This document shows positions 7,361 through 14,912 of a DNA stretch of 64,000 nt, piece by piece. This DNA comes from JAAYCI01 sp964370165. Its GTDB lineage: Bacteria > Bacillota > Clostridia > Oscillospirales > Ruminococcaceae. The notes beneath the pieces were generated by a model. That model did no database searches, had not been told where the DNA came from, and worked only from the letters and a program-made list of their open reading frames with translations. The DNA lies in NCBI GenBank assembly GCA_964370165.1, contig CAYJIG010000005.1, forward strand, positions 5,034-69,033, given 5' to 3'. Position 1 is the stretch's first letter. The number at the start of each line of letters is the position of its first letter. The position numbers and the translations under genes were made by a program.

Positions 7361-10114
7361 ATGACAATAGCAAAAAATAATGCCATTTTATCAAGAAGAG
7401 AAGACAAATATGGCGCAGTAAAAATGAGCTTTTTTATAGCGGCAATTGTTTCGGCTGCCATATTTTTGCCGTACTTGATTATTGATAAGGGATTCTTTTT
7501 GTATTGTGGCGACTTTAACGAGCAACAAATTCCATTTTACCAATATGTAAACGGATTTTTGAAGTCGGCAGACGGCGGCACGTGGAGCTGGGCGACAGAC
7601 CTTGGCTCGTCTGTGGTGGCGGGATATGCGTTTTACAACTTAGGCTCGCCTTTTTTATGGCTTAGCTTATTTGTTCCGGCAAGGTTTATGCCATATGCCA
7701 TGGTGCCCTTACTTATCTTGAAATTTGCCTGCATTGCAGCGGCCAGTGCATTGTTTTTACAGCGCTATGCAAAAACAAGCAAGATGGTGGTTGTTTGTAG
7801 TTTAGTATATACATTTTGTGGGTTTAATATATACAACATCTTTTTCAATCATATGCTGGATCCGGTGGCGATTTTTCCGCTTGTTTTGTGGTCGCTGGAC
7901 GAGTTTATGTATACTAAGCGCAGGGGTGCTTTTGCGTTTTTTGTGGGCCTCGCGCTGGTAAACAGCTACTTTTTCTTTATAGGCAATGTGGTATTTTTGT
8001 TTATTTACTTTTTTGTAAAGCTGGCTTGCAAGGAATATACAATCACGATAAAAGGGTTTAGCCTGCTGGCGTTCGAGGCTTTGCTTGGGGTAGGCCTTGG
8101 TATGATACTCGCATTGCCCAGTTTTTACAACTTGATAGGAAACCCACGCACAGACAACTTTGCCTCGGGATTTTCACTTATCATGTATGGCGAAGTACAG
8201 CAGTATTTCAACATCTTATCGTCCATGTTTTTGCCGCCTGACCCACCATACATGCCGAATATTTTTACCGAAGGCGTGATAAAATGGACGTCAATGAGCT
8301 TTTTTATGCCCATAGTGGGAATGTCGGGAGTGTTTGCCTATTCAAAAGCAAGAAAAGGCACAGCACCAAAAATAATTATGTTTATCTGCCTTATCATGGC
8401 ACTTGTGCCAATTTTGAACTCGTCATTTTATGCCTTTAATGCCAGTTATTACGCCAGGTGGTACTATATGCCGCTGCTTATAGCGGCGCTGATGACTGTG
8501 CATGCGCTGGAAGATAAAGACATAGATATCCGCAGTGGTAGCCGAGTGGTGCTGGTGATAACGGTGTTGTATGCAATTTTGGGTGTGCTTCCAAAAAAAG
8601 ACGAAGAGGGTGTGTGGTCCATAGGCCTTGCCGGCGACCAGATGAAGTTTTGGCTGACGGTGTTCACAGCGATACTTGCCATACTTATCTTTGTTTTTAT
8701 TGTACACTCAGCAAAAAACAAGAAAAAACTGGGAGCAATGCTGCTGAGTGCGGTGATAGGTTTTTCAATATTTTACAGTATTATACACATAGCGCTGGGG
8801 AAATTCCCACAATGGGACAACGACGCGGACTATTACAGCGAGCAATGGGTTGGCACAGCGCAAGTGAGCCTACCGTCGTATGACGACGAGTTTTATCGTA
8901 TAGACACATATGAGGCACATGATAACTTAGGATTGTGGCTGGATGTGAGCAGTATTCGCACCTTTAACTCCACCATAAACACATCTATAATGGAGTTTTA
9001 TCCGCTGATGGGCGTGAAACGTGATGTGTCTTCCAAGCCCGAGCTTGAAAAATATGCGCTGCGTGGTCTTTTGTCGGTAAAATATACCTTGATGCCGGCG
9101 GAGGAAGCCTCGGACTTTGAAGCAGAAGAAGGCACAGACGGCTGGACATATATCAGGACAGACGGGCCATTTGCCATTTATGAAAATGATAATTTTGTAC
9201 CGCTGGGCTTCACATATGATGAATATGTATCAATGGATGCTTTATCAGAGGTGAGAGATACAGACAGGGCAAATATTTTGATGCGTGGCATAGGCCTTGA
9301 TGCAGAGCAAATAGAAGAATACGGGCATTTGTTTGAAGGCGAAAGCGTCACGTGGGAGGAATATCAGCCGGTAGGTGATGAAGACGAAACAGAAGATGAA
9401 GAAGATGAAGTGAACGGGACATATACGTATGATCCTGTGACATATGATAGATATGTGGAAAATTGCAACGAGCGAAGAGAAACTGCGGCCTATCAAAGCA
9501 GTGCGTCCACACATGGTTTTTCGGTGAAAATCGATATGGACGAGGAAGATCTTGTGTTTTTCGGAGTGCCGTATGATGAAGGGTTTACCGCCACAGTAAA
9601 TGGACAAGACACACAAGTGCTGAAAGTAAGTGGCGGAATGATGGCAGTGTTTGCGCCCGAAGGTGACAACGAGATAGTGTTTACATATAAAACTCCCGGT
9701 CTTTTTGTGGGTGGCATTATATCAGCTGTATGCCTTTTGATATTGATAGTATATGCTTTTGTGTTTTATAAAATTCGCAAAAAAGAACGCATGATTGAAG
9801 CCGAGGAGGAACGAGCATTTTCCATAGAAGAGGCCGACCGCATGTTGTCTGCAAGAGACGGTATACTGGAAGTGGATGTGAAAACCATACAAAAGGCGTT
9901 TATTGAAAAAGCTGAAGAAGAAAAAGCTGAAGAAACAGAAGAATTAGAGGACAAAGAGCCAAACGAGACTGAAAAACCCGAAAATGATGAAGAGGCCTTG
10001 GACGGAGTAAAGGAAAATGACGAAGAAAGCGAAAGCGCTTCGGAAATGGAAGAAACAACAGAAACAGAAGAAACAATAAAGCCAGAAAAAGACAAAGAGG
10101 AGCCAAAGGCGTAA
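7361..10114 (+). CDS. YfhO-family multi-pass membrane protein with acidic cytoplasmic tail
   Basis: 917 residues from the ATG at 7361 (GGAG site 8 bases upstream); an earlier in-frame start at 7328 lacks a site. The N-terminal half has about a dozen hydrophobic helices with the YfhO pattern (GDFNEQQIPFYQY, DLGSS, FYNLGSPF, NHMLDPVAIFPLVLWSLDE). A large extracytoplasmic region (about residues 490-790) follows, then one last helix near 795-815. The final roughly 100 residues are an extremely Glu-rich tail with few hydrophobic residues. YfhO proteins are implicated in decorating lipoteichoic acid or other wall glycopolymers with sugars. It is a paralogue of the partial gene at the left edge. The acidic tail is unusual and may be a binding surface or charge spacer; function unknown. 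Confidence 0.85.
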   Translation: MTIAKNNAILSRREDKYGAVKMSFFIAAIVSAAIFLPYLIIDKGFFLYCGDFNEQQIPFYQYVNGFLKSADGGTWSWATDLGSSVVAGYAFYNLGSPFLWLSLFVPARFMPYAMVPLLILKFACIAAASALFLQRYAKTSKMVVVCSLVYTFCGFNIYNIFFNHMLDPVAIFPLVLWSLDEFMYTKRRGAFAFFVGLALVNSYFFFIGNVVFLFIYFFVKLACKEYTITIKGFSLLAFEALLGVGLGMILALPSFYNLIGNPRTDNFASGFSLIMYGEVQQYFNILSSMFLPPDPPYMPNIFTEGVIKWTSMSFFMPIVGMSGVFAYSKARKGTAPKIIMFICLIMALVPILNSSFYAFNASYYARWYYMPLLIAALMTVHALEDKDIDIRSGSRVVLVITVLYAILGVLPKKDEEGVWSIGLAGDQMKFWLTVFTAILAILIFVFIVHSAKNKKKLGAMLLSAVIGFSIFYSIIHIALGKFPQWDNDADYYSEQWVGTAQVSLPSYDDEFYRIDTYEAHDNLGLWLDVSSIRTFNSTINTSIMEFYPLMGVKRDVSSKPELEKYALRGLLSVKYTLMPAEEASDFEAEEGTDGWTYIRTDGPFAIYENDNFVPLGFTYDEYVSMDALSEVRDTDRANILMRGIGLDAEQIEEYGHLFEGESVTWEEYQPVGDEDETEDEEDEVNGTYTYDPVTYDRYVENCNERRETAAYQSSASTHGFSVKIDMDEEDLVFFGVPYDEGFTATVNGQDTQVLKVSGGMMAVFAPEGDNEIVFTYKTPGLFVGGIISAVCLLILIVYAFVFYKIRKKERMIEAEEERAFSIEEADRMLSARDGILEVDVKTIQKAFIEKAEEEKAEETEELEDKEPNETEKPENDEEALDGVKENDEESESASEMEETTETEETIKPEKDKEEPKA

Positions 10115-10158
10115 GCTGAAAATGTACTAAAAAGACACACAGGAGAGGGATATTGAAA

Positions 10159-12318
10159 ATGACAATGGATTACGCAGGTATTTTAGCGAAAGAATTTAAA
10201 GTGGCGGCCGATAAAGTGGCGGCGGCTATAGCGCTGATAGACGAGGGAAATACCATACCGTTTATCGCAAGATATCGTAAAGAAGCCACAGGTAGCATGG
10301 ACGATCAGGTGCTGCGTGAGCTGAATGATAGGCTTTTGTATCTGCGGAATTTAACTGCAAGAAAGCAAGAAGTGGAAAAATCTATCACCGAGCAGGAAAA
10401 AATGACGGATGAGATAGCGCTGGCGTTGCAGTCGGCTTCCACACTTGCCGAGGTGGAGGACATTTATCGTCCATACAAGCCAAAAAGAAAAACACGTGGT
10501 AGCATCGCACGTGCAAAGGGCCTAGAGCCGCTGGCGCAAGCACTGCTATGCCAAAAAACAGGAGACGACCCGCAAAAACTGGCAGAGGAATACCTAAACG
10601 ACGAGGTAGAGGACATAGAAGCGGCACTAAGCGGTGCACGTGATGTTTTGGCCGAAGACTTTAGTGATGACGCAAAACTACGCACAAAACTGCGTGCGTA
10701 TTACAGCGCCCATGCCATGATAGAAAGCAAGGCCGCAAAAGACGAAGATAGCGTGTATTCAGGATATTATGAGTTCAAAGAGCCGGTAAGAAAGATAGCG
10801 GGACATCGTGTGTTGGCCCTAAACAGAGGTGAAAGCGAAGACTTTTTGAAAGTGGCAGTGGTGGTGGACGAAGTGACTGCCAAGGATCTGATGTCAAGAG
10901 ACGTTGTGAAAAACAGTAGCCTTTGCGCCCAAGAGGTGAAAGCGGCATTGCATGACGCATTTGACAGGCTACTGCACCCAAGCCTAGAGCGTGAAGTGCG
11001 CCGTGAGCTTACCGATACCGCAGACGAGGGCGCCATAAAGGTGTTTGGGCAAAACTTGCGCCAGCTATTGTTACAGCCGCCGGTACGTGGAAAGGTGGCC
11101 ATGGGCCTTGACCCCGGATACCGCATGGGCTGCAAGGTGGCTGTGGTGGATGAAACAGGACGTGTGCTGGACACGGCTGTGATTTATCCGGTGGCGGCGG
11201 CGCCGGCAAAGATACTTCAAGCGGAAGAAACACTGAAAATGCTGATTAAAAAGCATAAAGTGGAGGTGCTTGCCATAGGCAACGGAACAGCAGGCAGGGA
11301 AACCGAAATGTTTGCCGTGAAAGTGCTGAAAGATTTATCGGTAAGCGGTGTCAGCGCAGAGTATGCGGTGGTGAATGAAGCAGGCGCGTCGGTGTATTCC
11401 GCCTCGAAACTTGCGGCGAAAGAGTTTCCGCAGTTTGACGTGAACTTGCGCAGTGCGGTTAGTATTGCACGCAGGATGCAGGATCCATTGGCAGAACTGG
11501 TGAAGATAGATCCAAAAGCAGTAGGCGTGGGGCAATATCAGCATGATATGCCTCCGGCGCGTCTTGCGGCAGAACTGAACGGCGTGGTGGAAGACTGCGT
11601 AAACACCGTTGGTGTGGAGCTGAACACGGCAAGTGCACCACTGCTTCAGCGTGTTGCGGGCCTATCTGCCGCAGTGGCCGATAATATTGTTGCAAAGCGT
11701 GAAGAAACAGGCCCGTTTAAAACAAGAAAAGAGCTTTTGAAAGTGGCAAAGCTTGGCCCGAAAGCATTCGAGCAATGTGCGGGATTTTTACGTCTTGCCG
11801 ATGCAAAAGATAAACTGGACACAACGGCGGTGCATCCCGAAAGCTATGCGGCGGCAAAGAAACTGCTGGAGCTGTGTGGGTTTACCACAAAAGATATCGG
11901 TACACAAGACATAAAAGAACTGCCACAAGCGGCAAAAGAAATTGGCATGAACTCTTTGGCCGAGCAGCTGGGTATAGGCAAGCCGACATTGATTGATATT
12001 ATAGAAGAACTACTGCGTCCCGGCCGTGACATACGTGACACATTGCCTCCGCCACTTTTGCGTAGCGATGTTTTGGAGATGAAAGACTTGAAGGCAGGCA
12101 TGGAACTTCAAGGAACCGTACGAAACGTTATTGATTTCGGTGCGTTTGTGGACATTGGCGTGCATCAAGACGGACTGGTGCATATATCACAAATTACCGA
12201 CAGGTATATCAAACATCCAAGCGAGGTGCTTGCTGTGGGTGATATTGTGACTGTGTGGGTAATGGAAGTGAACGAGCAAAGAAAACGTATATCACTGACC
12301 ATGAAAAAACCACAATAG
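10159..12318 (+). CDS. tex: Tex-family S1 RNA-binding protein
   Basis: 719 residues from the ATG at 10159, spaced 9 bases from AGGAGAGGG; a TTG at 10153 lies too close to that site. Family architecture is complete: N-terminal helical domain (IPFIARYRKEATG), YqgF-like RNase-H fold (MGLDPGYRMGCKVAVVD), helix-hairpin-helix repeats (KLGPKAFEQCAGFLR), and a C-terminal S1 domain (LQGTVRNVIDFGAFVDIGV). Tex proteins bind nucleic acids and have been linked to toxin-gene expression and transcription, but the exact reaction is not settled. A terminator follows within 35 bases. Its neighbours give no functional hint. Confidence 0.96.
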   Translation: MTMDYAGILAKEFKVAADKVAAAIALIDEGNTIPFIARYRKEATGSMDDQVLRELNDRLLYLRNLTARKQEVEKSITEQEKMTDEIALALQSASTLAEVEDIYRPYKPKRKTRGSIARAKGLEPLAQALLCQKTGDDPQKLAEEYLNDEVEDIEAALSGARDVLAEDFSDDAKLRTKLRAYYSAHAMIESKAAKDEDSVYSGYYEFKEPVRKIAGHRVLALNRGESEDFLKVAVVVDEVTAKDLMSRDVVKNSSLCAQEVKAALHDAFDRLLHPSLEREVRRELTDTADEGAIKVFGQNLRQLLLQPPVRGKVAMGLDPGYRMGCKVAVVDETGRVLDTAVIYPVAAAPAKILQAEETLKMLIKKHKVEVLAIGNGTAGRETEMFAVKVLKDLSVSGVSAEYAVVNEAGASVYSASKLAAKEFPQFDVNLRSAVSIARRMQDPLAELVKIDPKAVGVGQYQHDMPPARLAAELNGVVEDCVNTVGVELNTASAPLLQRVAGLSAAVADNIVAKREETGPFKTRKELLKVAKLGPKAFEQCAGFLRLADAKDKLDTTAVHPESYAAAKKLLELCGFTTKDIGTQDIKELPQAAKEIGMNSLAEQLGIGKPTLIDIIEELLRPGRDIRDTLPPPLLRSDVLEMKDLKAGMELQGTVRNVIDFGAFVDIGVHQDGLVHISQITDRYIKHPSEVLAVGDIVTVWVMEVNEQRKRISLTMKKPQ

Positions 12319-12352
12319 TAAATTGAGTTTTTAGTGTTTCGACTATAAAAAT

Positions 12353-12400
12353 ACCCCTTGATGTTTGATAAGCTGTTTATCATCCATCAGGGGTGTTTTA
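12353..12400. terminator. Bidirectional rho-independent terminator
   Basis: ACCCCTTGATG...TGATAA pairs with TTATCA...CATCAGGGGT with one bulged base, followed by TTTTA on the plus strand and by A/T-rich sequence on the other side. It lies between the convergent ends of tex (+) and the GNAT gene (-), so it can stop transcription from both. Confidence 0.8.
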
Positions 12401-12412
12401 ATTTACACGTCA

Positions 12413-13405
12413 TTAAAAAGAAAGGTTTGGACGGTCTTGGTCGCCGTCTGCTTTACACATCACAAAACCATCGGGACGGCTGGTGAAATAATAGTACTCA
12501 GTGTTTTCATACAGTGGTGGTGAAAGGTAGTTTGGGATGATATTTACATCGTCTTCGACACGCTGTGAAAACCCCGCTTGTGCCATTGTTTCGGCAGGAA
12601 TACCCACACAGTAAAAATCGGCATATTCGGCGCTGTGCTTTTGCATAAGGGCATCTATGGCATGGCCTATTTGCGATAAAATGTCAGCGTCCCCGATATA
12701 GTCGGCAATACGCAACACAAAAGTGCCTTCGGTGGCAATCAGCCGAGTGCACAATAAAGCGCACGGGATGCTATCACCCGGCGAAAACACAGCGTAAACG
12801 TCATAGCTTTGATGTGGATATGCAAAATACCTATGGATGATGTAGTCCATATCCTTGTATGGGTTTGCGGCCTCCGGCGGGGTGAATCCACTATTTATCA
12901 GCGCGGTTTCGTCTGCCAATAGCTCAAGGCGTGCATCTCCGAAAACAGGCAGTATTTCTTTGCTGGCAACACGTGCTACCGTATAGGCGGGCTTATCCAG
13001 CAAGCGATAAAAATGTGACATGCGGCCGCTGGTGTGACCTAAAAAGTTGTAAAAAGGCATGGTTTTTGGGCGGATATTGTTGCAAGATAAAGTACGGCAA
13101 CCGATAAGAGAAGGCAAAGCGTCCATCAGCTCCAGCCCACTACCTTTTGCGGCGGGGTCCGCCACCCAAAGCGATAGCCAAACATCGCAAGGTCGGCGTG
13201 TGCAGGAAGGTATATACCCAGCCAATGCACAAAGCTTCCCATCGGCTTCGCACAAGGCAAAATGAAGCGAGCCATCATTTGCGCAGTAATAATAATCAAA
13301 AAGCTCGGGAATCTCAATCAATGGATGAGGACTGTCCCAATATGTGCGCATGAACTTGATGATGGCCTCTTTGTCGGCCATATCAGCCAAACGAAAAGTA
13401 TACAT
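12413..13405 (-). CDS. GNAT-type acyltransferase of the FkbH/ACP cassette
   Basis: 330 residues. The N-terminal 150 residues look like a GNAT domain: it opens with FRLADMADKEAIIKFM, and has LHFALCEADGKLCALAGYIP and WVADPAAKGSGLELMDAL, where G-S-G resembles the acyl-CoA/pantetheine loop. The C-terminal half is less clear and may be a second diverged GNAT-like half. It is the last gene of a five-gene minus-strand unit with an FkbH-like protein, a carrier protein, a MaoC hydratase and an SDR. From that context I infer that it transfers the carrier-bound acyl group to an amine or sugar acceptor. The acceptor is unknown; an acetyltransferase acting on something unrelated is possible. Confidence 0.65.
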   Translation of the reverse strand: MYTFRLADMADKEAIIKFMRTYWDSPHPLIEIPELFDYYYCANDGSLHFALCEADGKLCALAGYIPSCTRRPCDVWLSLWVADPAAKGSGLELMDALPSLIGCRTLSCNNIRPKTMPFYNFLGHTSGRMSHFYRLLDKPAYTVARVASKEILPVFGDARLELLADETALINSGFTPPEAANPYKDMDYIIHRYFAYPHQSYDVYAVFSPGDSIPCALLCTRLIATEGTFVLRIADYIGDADILSQIGHAIDALMQKHSAEYADFYCVGIPAETMAQAGFSQRVEDDVNIIPNYLSPPLYENTEYYYFTSRPDGFVMCKADGDQDRPNLSF

Positions 13406-13437
13406 AATGCCTCCTTATACGTGTTGTATAACTATAT

Positions 13438-13464
13438 GTCCCCCGCCAAAAGCTAGCGAGGGAC
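13438..13464. other. Hairpin between SDR and GNAT genes
   Basis: GTCCC-C-CGC and GCG-A-GGGAC form an 8-pair stem with one mismatch around a 9-base loop in the 82-base gap of the cassette. No T-run follows on the minus strand, so it is more likely an mRNA processing or stability element, or a weak pause, than a terminator. Confidence 0.4.
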
Positions 13465-13487
13465 GATAACATGTAAAAATATAAACG

Positions 13488-14228
13488 TTATATCGCGCTT
13501 CCACCGGTGATTGGTAGCACGGCGCCGGTGATGAAGGCGGCTTCATCAGAAAGCAGGAACGCCATTGCCGGAACAACGTCGTTTGGTGTGGCGTTGCGGC
13601 CGGTGGGGTTTGCCTCGGCGGATGCCTGAACCACAAGGTCGGGGGTGTCGGCCAAAAACTTTGTCTCCATCATGCTGGGTGCCACGCAGTTTACCGTGAC
13701 GCCAAAAGCGGCGTAGTCTGTGGCAAGGCTTTTTGCAAGGCCTCGCAATGCTTCCTTCACCATGATGTAAGCGGCGGTGTATTTTGGTGGCGTGCCGATG
13801 ACGTAGCTGGTTAGCATAAACAGCACCCTGCCGTATTTTTGCTTGGCCATTTTAGGCAAGAAGTGCTTGCATATAGCCGCGGCACTGTGCACTTGGACAT
13901 TAAGGTCAAGATAAAACCTGCTACTGTCAAACTTTTTGAAGTTTGTGTTGATAACACGCAAGGCCGGCAGGTGAATGAAATGTGTGGGCGTGCCTACATC
14001 TGCCTCGACAGTTTTCACAAACAGTGATATAGCGGCCTCATCGGTCAAGTCGACGTCGAATGTTTTTATCCTGCCTTTGAAAGTGTTTACCAGTGGAGCT
14101 AAAAAATGTAAGTCGCCACAGCCTTGGGCAACCACTAAATCGTTTTCATCACCGTTTTCTAAAAGCCGTTGTATCAGCGTAGTGCCCACGTCGCTGGAAG
14201 CGCCCGTGACGAGGTAAATATATGCCAT
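13488..14228 (-). CDS. Short-chain dehydrogenase/reductase of the FkbH/ACP cassette
   Basis: 246 residues, classical SDR length. The cofactor loop TGASSDVG is at residues 8-15, a partial NADP-binding and DLTDEAA segment follows, the catalytic Ser is in MLTSYVIG, and the YxxxK pair is YIMVK. The C-terminal TGAVLPITGG motif is typical of FabG-like ketoreductases. FabG-like enzymes reduce 3-oxoacyl groups on carrier proteins with NADPH. Here the neighbouring dedicated ACP suggests the substrate is acyl-ACP from the cassette, in either the oxidising or reducing direction. It follows the MaoC gene by 21 bases. Confidence 0.85.
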   Translation of the reverse strand: MAYIYLVTGASSDVGTTLIQRLLENGDENDLVVAQGCGDLHFLAPLVNTFKGRIKTFDVDLTDEAAISLFVKTVEADVGTPTHFIHLPALRVINTNFKKFDSSRFYLDLNVQVHSAAAICKHFLPKMAKQKYGRVLFMLTSYVIGTPPKYTAAYIMVKEALRGLAKSLATDYAAFGVTVNCVAPSMMETKFLADTPDLVVQASAEANPTGRNATPNDVVPAMAFLLSDEAAFITGAVLPITGGSAI

Positions 14229-14249
14229 ATGCCATGCCTTTCCAAATGG

Positions 14250-14663
14250 TTATTCCACGCCGGCTTTGATAACGCCGCGGGTTACTTTCACACCATCTTG
14301 GTTTGTTATTTGAGCTTTAATGGTAAGTGTTTGGAATGTGTCATTTTTTTCGCTTACCTTGCCGCTGATGCACAAAACATCGCCTACATAAACAGGCTTT
14401 GCAAACTTCGACTCGACACTGTGCAGAAGGCAACGCTCGCCCGGCAGATATACCCCTGCCAATGTGGAAAACATCCCGGCACAAAGCATACCGTAAACCA
14501 CACGAGACTTGTGGCCACGGGCTTTTGCGGCGGCATCGTCCATGTGAATGGGAGAGTTATCGCCTGTGATATCGTAAAACTTTTGCATCATCTCGTCTGT
14601 GACGGTGACAGAAAACTGCTCGGTGTGTCCTAAAGGTATATCGGAAAATGTGTAGCTGTTCAT
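14250..14663 (-). CDS. MaoC-like (R)-hydratase/dehydratase of the cassette
   Basis: 137 residues, the length of a single hot-dog (R)-specific enoyl hydratase. The catalytic Asp/His pair is visible in GDNSPIHMDDAAAKARG, followed by VVYGMLCAGMFS, the usual MaoC helix. These enzymes interconvert 3-hydroxyacyl and trans-2-enoyl thioesters. The ATG begins directly after the ACP stop codon with no gap, so the two are surely co-translated. With no ketosynthase nearby, the substrate is probably not a growing fatty chain but a short acyl group on the cassette ACP. Confidence 0.87.
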   Translation of the reverse strand: MNSYTFSDIPLGHTEQFSVTVTDEMMQKFYDITGDNSPIHMDDAAAKARGHKSRVVYGMLCAGMFSTLAGVYLPGERCLLHSVESKFAKPVYVGDVLCISGKVSEKNDTFQTLTIKAQITNQDGVKVTRGVIKAGVE

Positions 14664-14909
14664 TTACTCAACACCCAGACGCTCTAGTAAAGAAAGCAAG
14701 TCGCCGATGTTTTGAAGGTTGCGCACATCGCTTAAATTGAACTTTAAGCTGTATTTTTTCTCGATGGCAGTCAATAGATTGATCTGCTCTAGGCTGTCCC
14801 AGTCTTCTATGTCGTTTGCGTTTGTGCTATCGGTAAGCATAATGTCTTCATCGTCAAAATTATCGCGAAAAATCTCTTGTACTTCGTTCATTACACGTGC
14901 TCTGTCCAT
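14664..14909 (-). CDS. Acyl carrier protein of the cassette
   Basis: 81 residues, acidic, with the carrier-protein pattern: a helix I, then DWDSLEQINLLTAIEKKYSLKF. Ser39 in the DSL motif is the expected 4'-phosphopantetheine site. The sequence differs from the housekeeping AcpP (usually LGADSLD), which suggests a specialised carrier. The ATG lies 3 bases after the FkbH-like stop, with an AAGGTGG site inside the end of that gene. It is the only carrier protein in this window; none sits between plsX and rnc. Confidence 0.9.
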   Translation of the reverse strand: MDRARVMNEVQEIFRDNFDDEDIMLTDSTNANDIEDWDSLEQINLLTAIEKKYSLKFNLSDVRNLQNIGDLLSLLERLGVE

Positions 14910-14912
14910 TTT

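Noticed and set aside
9766..10140. Ser-rich minus-strand frame opposite the end of the YfhO-type gene
   Set aside because: Ser runs are the reverse complement of the Glu-rich tail codons.
13438..13464. Terminator inside the FkbH cassette
   Set aside because: No T-run on the minus strand; the GNAT gene downstream has no promoter of its own that I can see.
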